Shown: piece after piece, positions 57,549 through 64,000 of the stretch
How the letters are laid out: each line of letters starts with the position of its first letter
Position numbering within the stretch: position 1 is the first letter of the stretch
Source of the DNA: Eurosta solidaginis
Taxonomy: Eukaryota > Arthropoda > Insecta > Diptera > Tephritidae
Assembly (NCBI RefSeq): GCF_040869045.1
Contig: NC_090319.1
Coordinates: 243,405,832-243,469,831, forward strand
Reading direction: 5' to 3'
Length of the DNA stretch: 64,000 bases
Made by a program: the position numbers and the translations under genes
Notes under the pieces: generated by a model
Told to the model about the DNA's origin: nothing
Databases searched by the model: none
The model's input: the letters and a program-made list of their open reading frames with translations, nothing else

Positions 57549-58840
57549 AACTTATGGAAAATTTCATCACATTGTTGACTTTAACTTGTCGAAGCATAAT
57601 TTGATCAGAGGTTATACCCGGCTGTACAACAATGCAAACTTCCCGATATCTTGAAAATAAAAAGGGGGGGGGGGGGAATGAGTCACAAGCGAGAAAAGAC
57701 AAAAGATCTTCAAGCCATGCGACGGGCTCGGAGAACAAGAATAAAGGAATTCGACGAGCTAGGTGATGGAACGGCAGGTGAAGCTACGGAGAAGAGAGCC
57801 CTCCCACATTTCTGTGCTGCTTTAGGAATTATCTAGCGCTTAGAAGCAGTAGTTTACCCAACAGACCTCATCATTGGCAATGGACGTAAGGCCGTAGAGG
57901 TGCGCCGAAGGCAGTTCAACGAGAAGGTTCAGACCGGTGAATTAAACAAATAAGTATAACTATAGAAATACGTATAACCAACAAGAAACAACCCACTGAT
58001 CCTGTACGTTGTCCACATTGTGAACTGTTTGAGTTGGCTCGAGATTAACCCGGACCTTGAGCGCTTGAACTAAGAGGAGAAGGAAAATGATGGCTAAGTA
58101 TCCAAAATGACACCTTTCCCTATAGTTTAAAATCGCACAGAAAAATATGTCCTTAAAAATTGACTTTAAATTCAATTAATTAAATTTTTCAAAAAATATT
58201 AATTTAATACACGTAGAAATAAAATTATTAAAGCATACGAATTTTTTCTTGAACATTATCTTAGGTTTACAAGTAGTTACTTACATACTTGTACAAATGT
58301 AGTCTGTCGGCAGCCTAGGTAAGTTTTATATCGTGGTTACACGAAAGCTATGAGCGGCTTTACCACTAAATAGATTTTATTTGTTTGTGTTTTATATGTG
58401 CAGTGGTATAAAAGAATAGAAATTGATATAGGTAGTTCCTTATATCAAAATTATAAGGGTCGAAAAAGATGCCGATTTAGCCCTGCTCATCTGTCCATCC
58501 GTTAATACGATAACTTTACCAAAAAGTCCAAGTTCGAATTCAACTCCGTGGCCAGAACAATAGTTTGTATGATAATTACTCACAAAGGGACGCCAATTTG
58601 CTGTAAAACTTTAAGGCACTGGAAAAAGTTGTTAAAACCAAGTTAGTGAATCACTAAATCGACAATGCAACCAATAATTGACTACGGAAAATATATCGAT
58701 TTCAGAAACACATATTTATGGTGACTTTATAATTGTGGTATTCCACTTGAAATGTACTGATATTGTACTGGAAATATACCATTTCTAACGAATTTTATTT
58801 AGAACATTGTTTTTCTGACGGTAACTGTAGCCACTTAAGG
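57549..58840. other. Non-coding region with a G run and a weak family A/B scrap
   Basis: Thirteen G residues lie at 57664-57676. The plus frame 57651-57836 (MRRARRTRIKEFDELGDGTA) is unrecognised. 58400-58530 has GATATAGGTAGTTCCTTATA and CATCTGTCCATCCGTTAATA, resembling the terminal region of families A and B but heavily decayed. Confidence 0.4.
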
Positions 58841-58844
58841 ACTG

Positions 58845-59560
58845 AGATATATTGTTATTGTTGTTGTAACTGTGCTTCGCCTCATACAATAGGTGCGATT
58901 ACTCACAAATCGTCATCTATACCCCCTAACGGGAGTCCGAGGAAACTTGCAGTTTCACCAGGGTGGAGAGAGAAAGAGGTGTTAGAGGCGTTGGTTCCAC
59001 ATTTCAATTGAAAAGATGGTTGGTATCATGTTGGGACACGTTCCAACAGAACACACAAGATGTATTTCGGGGTTGATTTTAGATAGGTATTGTATTAAAG
59101 TATCCATAACGAAGTTGATCTAGAATGACACGCGTCTCCCTGGGGAGGTTGCTTTTCTCTACCTCAAGCTCAGGTTATTTGACTTTAAAAAGGGGGGTTC
59201 ATAAGGCAGTTCTTGGCGTAGAGATCCGACGCCCATTTGTGGACATATTTGAGGTCCTCCTTTTGCTTTCCTTATACATATGGAGAGTTCTCATGTGTCG
59301 TATTTCCTCATAATGCTTACGGAGATTACTTCTTAAGTCCCTCGGACACGGGCCTCTTCAATCTGATGCTTCAACCCAGGCTTCTCGGTATTCATAAGAA
59401 ACTGTGTTCAGCATCTCATTTCTCGCAAGTTTGCGGTCATATAGGAGAGCAGAATGGCTTAAAGTGTCTTAGCAAGCGGCGATAAGAGAGATATCGAATG
59501 ATATGATTATCCGTTCTTGTGCAAGGTGCCACAAAAGATTTGTAAAAGTGACATAGTCGG
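58845..59560 (-). pseudogene. Jockey-like LINE relic with (CAA)n tail
   Basis: On the minus strand the C-terminal end reads ETASFLGLPLGGIDDDL with a stop near 58908, then a short 3' UTR and a (CAA)n-type tail at about 58848-58868. Upstream, LRSNLRKHYEEIRHMR (about 59300-59360) and TSLWIL/YNTYLSKINP-like pieces are spread over several frames. At 59440-59560 a piece near the RT motif around YRPISLLSPVAK is detectable at DNA level (GGCGATAAGAGAGATATCG), implying a large internal deletion. Inactive. Confidence 0.7.
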
Positions 59561-60126
59561 CGAATGTTAGGATTTAGCCCAGAATGGTATGAGCGTGACC
59601 GTCTTAAAAAGAACACGCAGAAAACCCTATTCTTTCAACCAGGATTGGGTTCAATACCTTCCCGGAACAGTGGAATATGGAGCAGTCCCCCTGCAAGAAT
59701 CTGCTGGGAGGATAACAGCTTGTGGGAGGGACGCAACAAATTAAATAGGGTAACACTAACATTACAGCCCTCACCTTCAATTAACACATTGACCAACATA
59801 TCTAAGAATATGGTTTGCTTTAAAGTTTTGTTGTTTTAGTATAAGTAGGTACTGCATCAACCAAGTATGAGGATAATTTTTTATACAATTGTTGTTATGC
59901 ATTTCTGATTTACGAAAAGTTGAAAAATAGCTGATGTACCACAGACGTTGCTTCAGCATCAACTACAGTGTTTTAGTTTTTAGATTAACTGTCCTCATAA
60001 TTTCCACAATGGGGTAAATTGAAAAAAGCTTTCTCAAATTTCTCAGTAACGGTTTAGGCTGGAGTAATAAAAAAAACGTTTAAAAGGCCAATTTTATGGC
60101 TGTACGAATATTTATTTTTATCAAAA
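59561..60126. other. Unassigned region
   Basis: The plus frame 59564-59839 is unrecognised. The sequence is GC-richer until about 59770, so it may be more of the adjacent LINE or another insertion. No boundary can be placed. Confidence 0.35.
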
Positions 60127-60440
60127 TCAAACCTTTTATTGTCCATAAATGAACAAAAATCAGCGAAAATTGTGTCCTTTTATGAAGATATATTCTTGCT
60201 GAACTTGGATTTTAAGATTTTGACATAAAAATTTTAAAAATGTTTATGAGAAGTAAAAATATAAAAGCTTCACTTTTCTTAATATCCCAATCCGTGCGCC
60301 CCCTACCGAAACTTTTTTTATTATATTTTATACTGTCATCGGCCTCTGAACTAAACTAAACTTTGAAAATTCAAGTCTCTAGCTCAACGAGATGTCACTT
60401 AAAAGCCGGTTTCAAATTTCCAAATTCTAATATAATTATT
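60127..60440 (+). repeat. Copy 2 of the MITE-like sequence followed by family F
   Basis: 60127-60290 (TGAACAAAAATCAGCGAAAA, TATATTCTTGCTGAACTTGG, AAGTAAAAATATAAAAGC) matches the left and central parts of the MITE at 54539. 60330-60440 matches family F. Order and orientation are as at 54539-55030. Confidence 0.65.
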
Positions 60441-60864
60441 TCGCCACCTAACGGATTTTCCCCTTTTGTTGAAATGCGTTGGGTTTTTTTCTTTTTTTAT
60501 ACGAGGAGGAAGCATCGAAAGACTCAAATTCAGTGTGGGACTTTAACCGCACTAAACCTTCTACCGTCTGAATACCATTTACCTCGCGGTACTACCGTCA
60601 AGTATTCCGTCGGGAGATAGGTTGAGCGCTAAGCTCTCCGTTTGTCGAGGCCATGTTGCTCTACTTTGATAATCCCACGGCGTAGTTAAAGCTGAGACTT
60701 GCACACCCTGCTTACTACCTCAATGTGCTTGTGCGTTCGACTACTTGCATTGTAGGGTTATTTTTATGTGTTTCTTTATTAATATTTTTTCCCTTTGTTA
60801 TATCTTTCATGAAAATGCAATGGTATATTAATTTCGTCACGAAACCCAAAATTGTAAGTCCTTA

Positions 60865-62440
60865 AAGGAAAAAAGATAGACCCACCATTAAGTATACCGA
60901 AATAATCAGGATGAAGAGCTGAGTTGATTTAGCCATGTCCGTCTGTCCGTCTGTCAGTCTGTTTGCTTGTATGCAAAATAGTCCTCAATTTTTGAGATAT
61001 CTTGATAAAATTTGGTGAGCGGGTGTATTTGGGTGACCGATTAGACATTTGTCGGAACCGGCCGGATCGGACCACTATAGCATATATCCTCCATACAACC
61101 GATTTTTCAGAAAAAGAGGATTTTTGTCATATCTTCTTCAATTTAACAGATTGAAGCTTCAAACTTCACCATATACTTTCGCATATTGCACATATTGTTG
61201 TCTGAAACAACTGATGAGATCGGTCGTATATATAGTATATATCCCCCACAACCGATTGTTCAGATAAGAAACTTTTCGTAATTACTGCCCTATTTTAAGA
61301 GCTAGAGGCTTCAAATTTCAACGAATACTTACGTATATAGCATATATTGTTGTCTGAAAAAAACATAAAGATCGGTGGTATATATAGTATATATATAGTG
61401 GTATATATAGTATATATATATAGTATATATATATATTTTCGCATATTCAGCCCCATTTTAACAGCTAGAAGCTTCAAATTTCACCAATTGCTTACGTATA
61501 TAGTATATATTGTTATGTAAAAAAATCATAGAGATCGGTGATATATATAATATATATATGATGGTAGATATGATGGCGGCCACCGTGGTGTGATGGTAGC
61601 GTGCTCCGCCTACCACACCGTATGCCCTGGGTTCGAACCCTGGGCAAAGCAACATCAAAATTTTAGAAATAAGGTTTTTAAATTAGAAGAAAATTTTTCT
61701 AAGCGGGGTCGCCCCTCGGCAGTGTTTGGCAAGCGCTCCGGGTGTATTTCTGCCATGAAAAGCTCTCAATGAAAACTCATCTGTCTTGAAGATGCCGCTC
61801 GGAGTCGGCATAAAACATGTAGGTCCCGTCCAGCCAAATTGTAGGGAAAATCAAGAGGAGCACGACGCAAATTGGAAGAGAAGCTCGGCCTTAGATCTCT
61901 TCGGAGGTTATCGCGCCTTACATTTATTTATTTTTTTTTATATGATGGTATATATAGTATATATATATTGTATATATATTTTTTTCTGCAATTTTAGCCC
62001 CATTTTAACAGCTAGAAGCTTCAAATTTCTCCAAATGCTTACGTGTATAGCATATATTGATGTCTGAAAAAATCATTGAGATTGGTGATATATATATTAT
62101 ATACCCCATATAAACACTCATTTTTGCCCCTTTTTTACGGCTAGAAGCATCAAAATTCATCAAATTTCATTAAATAGTTACGTTTGCGTCATATATTGTT
62201 GAAATACGTGATTCGTAGTCATAGTTTTTACACGCAGACCACAAAAACTGAAACTTTGCATCCTCACACAAAGTAACTACCTATTTTTTATTTTATATTT
62301 ATCTTAAAAATCGTTTAGGTATGTACATCTGTTCACTATATATTTCTTATCTTATACATCCGATTATTTGGAGATTACGAACGGGATAAGATTATTGTTC
62401 AGCCCCATTCATGAAAGGTATGAAGTCTTCGGCACACAAT
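60865..62440 (+). repeat. Family D: non-coding element with ~160-bp tandem units, hosting a SINE
   Basis: The entry part has TAGCCATGTCCGTCTGTCCG and GTCGGAACCGGCCGGATCGG. It then repeats a unit of GATCGG-tGGTATATATAGTATATAT, CAGCTAGAAGCTTCAAATTT and ACGTATATAGCATATATTG at about 61060, 61220, 61370, 61530 and 62080. The unique end includes TCGTAGTCATAG-type sequence near 62215 and GAAGTCTTCGGCAC at 62430. A SINE is inserted at 61577. I recognise this layout from other fly genomes but cannot name it. Confidence 0.7.
61577..61939 (+). mobile_element. tRNA-derived SINE, copy 2, with 9-bp target-site duplication
   Basis: ATATGATGG flanks both sides (61568-61576 and 61940-61948). The head holds an A box TGGTGTGATGG (61586-61596) and a B box GGTTCGAACCC (61630-61640), spaced as in tRNA genes. 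The body (GGGGTCGCCCCTCGGCAGTG, GTAGGTCCCGTCC) and the TTTATTTATTTTTTTTT tail match copy 1. It may be transcribed by RNA polymerase III. It is not a functional tRNA gene, because the acceptor and anticodon arms do not fold convincingly. Confidence 0.9.
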
Positions 62441-62454
62441 AGTATTGACTTTTC

Positions 62455-63120
62455 TCCCCATGTAGTTACTTCCACCGGTTGGAGAGGCCTTGTCTCCAAT
62501 CCGTGCTTTATTCCTTCATCTGCAGCTGTTTTCAAACGGTTGAAGAAGCCTAGTCTCCAATACGTCGCCTAGTTTACTATTATATTAGTTATATTCCGGT
62601 ATTTTATAATTTTATCGTTCTGACGCCGCTAATTGTACCTTAATAGGCCTTGCATCCAATACGTGCTTAGCTCGATCCCCTCTACCTTTGCAGTGTGTTC
62701 TCCACCCCCCAAAACTCGACTGTTCAATGTACGCTGCTGCGCCGGAGCCTTTTCCAGACTTCGTACACACTTCATTATTTCCGCTATTACATCGCATGCC
62801 GCGGACCACTTTTCGTTGCTTTGTAGCATGCAACAATTGTTTCAGGAGTGGAATCCTCTCCAAAAATGATGCGTAGTTTGCATCTCGAGTTATAGAACGT
62901 AGGACTCTCGAAAAATACATGATAAACATCTCCTAGTGTGTCGCCACCACAGTGATCGCATATGTTGTTAGCGTCGTGATTGAAATCTACCTCGCCGTGC
63001 TTTCTCGATATCCATATATTAATATCCGGGATACATCGGTGTGTCCAGCGGCCTTATGTTCAGGCATTCCACCTGAGCTGCCAGTTCTGCACGCTTATCT
63101 CTCGTGCTCCATCACGCAAT
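62455..63120 (-). pseudogene. R1-like LINE C-terminal remnant
   Basis: On the minus strand, SVQNWQLRWN and GRWTHRCIPDINIWISRKHG-EVDF (about 63000-63100) precede a zinc-finger-like ICDHCGGDTLGDVYHVFFES (about 62905-62965). An open tail with ETIVACMLQSNEKWSAACDV and an end near 62632 follows. This order (W-TGRWTHRLIP, then CxxC...H) is typical of the C-terminus of R1/Trim-type LINEs. 62455-62600 would be its 3' UTR. It has frameshifts and no RT. Confidence 0.75.
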
Positions 63121-63139
63121 GCATCGGTGTCATAACCTA

Positions 63140-63250
63140 TATGTGAAGATTTACGTTTGTAGCTCAATGAAAAGTTACTTAAAAATCTATCGCAATATTC
63201 TCTGCGTTCCGTACGATTTTTCTAAATATCTCGGACCCAGTGATGCGCGA
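63140..63250 (+). repeat. Dispersed repeat family F, copy 3
   Basis: TTGTAGCTCAATGAAAAGTT and CGTACGATTTTTCTAAATAT, then CCCAGTGATGCGCGAGG, match copies at 54840 and 60330. It lies between the R1-like relic and the right-edge LINE. Confidence 0.65.
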
Positions 63251-63254
63251 GGAA

Positions 63255-64000
63255 AAATATCATAACGCATGCAACATACCCTTTGCATCATAGAAGGGTG
63301 GTGCGATATCAAAGGCCCTCTATCAATTCTAACAAAACTTTCATAGTGCCTTTCACCCGGAGAAGAAAAGCATCCATCCCAGATCCATCCCTGGGGGGAA
63401 CAAACGTACAATTCGCAATGGAGGCAAAATACCTCGGGGTCACACTGTATAGAACCCTCACGTGGAATGCTCATTTGGATGCTATCCTAAACAAAACAAC
63501 AAGAGCTTTCTTCGCCTGTACTCGACTCTACGGCAAAACATAGAAGATATCTCCAAAAATGGTATACTGGACATTTAATACTGTTGAAAGGCCAATAGTC
63601 AACTATACTTCCCTAGTTTGGTGGCAGAAGGCCACGCAAAGAACGGCAACAGCAAAACTAAGCAAATTGCATCGATTAGTTTGCGTTGGCATAACGGGTG
63701 CGATGAAAACCACCCCTGCTGATGCACTTAGTGGGGATACCTCCCTTCCCCATTCTGATAGAGAAAGAGGCAAAACTAGGCACACCAAGACTTCAAAATA
63801 TTTCCAAGTTGAAGCAAGGAAACATGAGAGGGCATATGAAAGTAAAAAGAAAATTCATAGGAAACCCGACATTACAATTGCCTGACGTAATATCCCCTAT
63901 ACACAGAATCTTCCGGAACTTCGAAGTGTCCATTGTGGACAGGCCCCACTGGGAAACAGTGAAACCTTATAATGACCCTGACTCAGAGGTCTGGTTCACG
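63255..64000 (+). pseudogene. 5'-truncated second copy of the left-edge LINE family, cut by window edge
   Basis: The copy starts within the RT palm after motif C (MQHTLCIIEGWCDIKG) and continues through the thumb (KAKYLGVTL-type: EAKYLGVTLYRTLTWNAHLD), ACTRLYGKT, PKMVYWTFN and LHRLVCVGITGAMKTTPADA to SEVWFT, just before the RNase H active site. It is collinear with 240-1200 of the left copy but on the opposite strand. Differences include a nonsense codon at 63541-63543 (Trp in the left copy) and a deletion-frameshift near 63729. The start is a 5' truncation or a junction. Confidence 0.88.

Noticed and set aside
57304..57738. 144-residue minus-strand open frame
   Set aside because: It covers the SINE and flanking sequence; the matching frame at 61590-61772 is also within the SINE.
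61577..61660. Possible tRNA gene
   Set aside because: A and B boxes are present, but the sequence is the head of a SINE with a long body, tail and target duplication, and no good cloverleaf forms.
1..64000. LTR retrotransposon or endogenous virus
   Set aside because: I found no paired LTRs, no primer-binding site plus protease/integrase, and no envelope-like frame.

Overview
The window looks like repeat-dense nuclear DNA from a dipteran insect, most likely a true fruit fly (Tephritidae) or a close relative. The reasons are the AT-rich eukaryotic background, the mix of non-LTR retrotransposons, Penelope-like elements, Helitrons, Tc1 and hAT relics, and several interspersed families that I recognise from memory as typical of tephritid and drosophilid genomes. 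The organism is an inference. I found no convincing host protein gene, rRNA, tRNA gene, CRISPR array or operon. Nearly every long open frame belongs to a mobile element or is a chance frame in a repeat.

Layout. 1-5100: a minus-strand, nearly complete but frame-broken non-LTR retrotransposon (ORF1, then endonuclease/RT/RNase H) running off the left edge. A plus-strand 5'-truncated copy of the same family runs off the right edge (63255-64000). 5750-6925: LINE remnant with a TGAA microsatellite tail. 10020-12400: an RNase H relic, a full-length non-coding repeat here called family A, and a Helitron helicase relic with an intact Walker A motif. 13860-24476: a 10.6-kb imperfect inverted repeat whose two arms each carry a Penelope-like element (RT plus GIY-YIG nuclease) holding a non-autonomous Helitron at the same place. 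Copies of a second non-coding family (family B) were inserted later and differently in each arm. 24590-26640: RTE-like LINE interrupted by a 25-G run. 28430-34346: remnants of A and B, a MITE, and a Helitron with both termini.

35535-37550: a second, divergent Penelope-like element. 38076-38430: RTE fragment. 42517-43929: Tc1 transposon with TIRs and a TA target duplication, inactivated by loss of the central catalytic block. 43976-46243: family B copy containing a young 5'-truncated RTE insertion with a 13-bp target-site duplication and an unusual inverted 5' junction. 46250-51640: mostly low-repeat DNA. 51655-52737: LINE insertion with a 12-bp duplication, next to a hAT-type transposase relic. 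54175-64000: MITEs, Helitron and family A/B ends, two tRNA-derived SINE copies with duplications, a Jockey-like relic, a tandem-repeat family (D), an R1-like LINE C-terminus and the right-edge LINE.

The genes do not form a pathway. The window is a layered record of insertion, and insertion order can be read in several places: Penelope, then Helitron, then inverted duplication, then family B, then inner family B; family B, then RTE; family D, then SINE.
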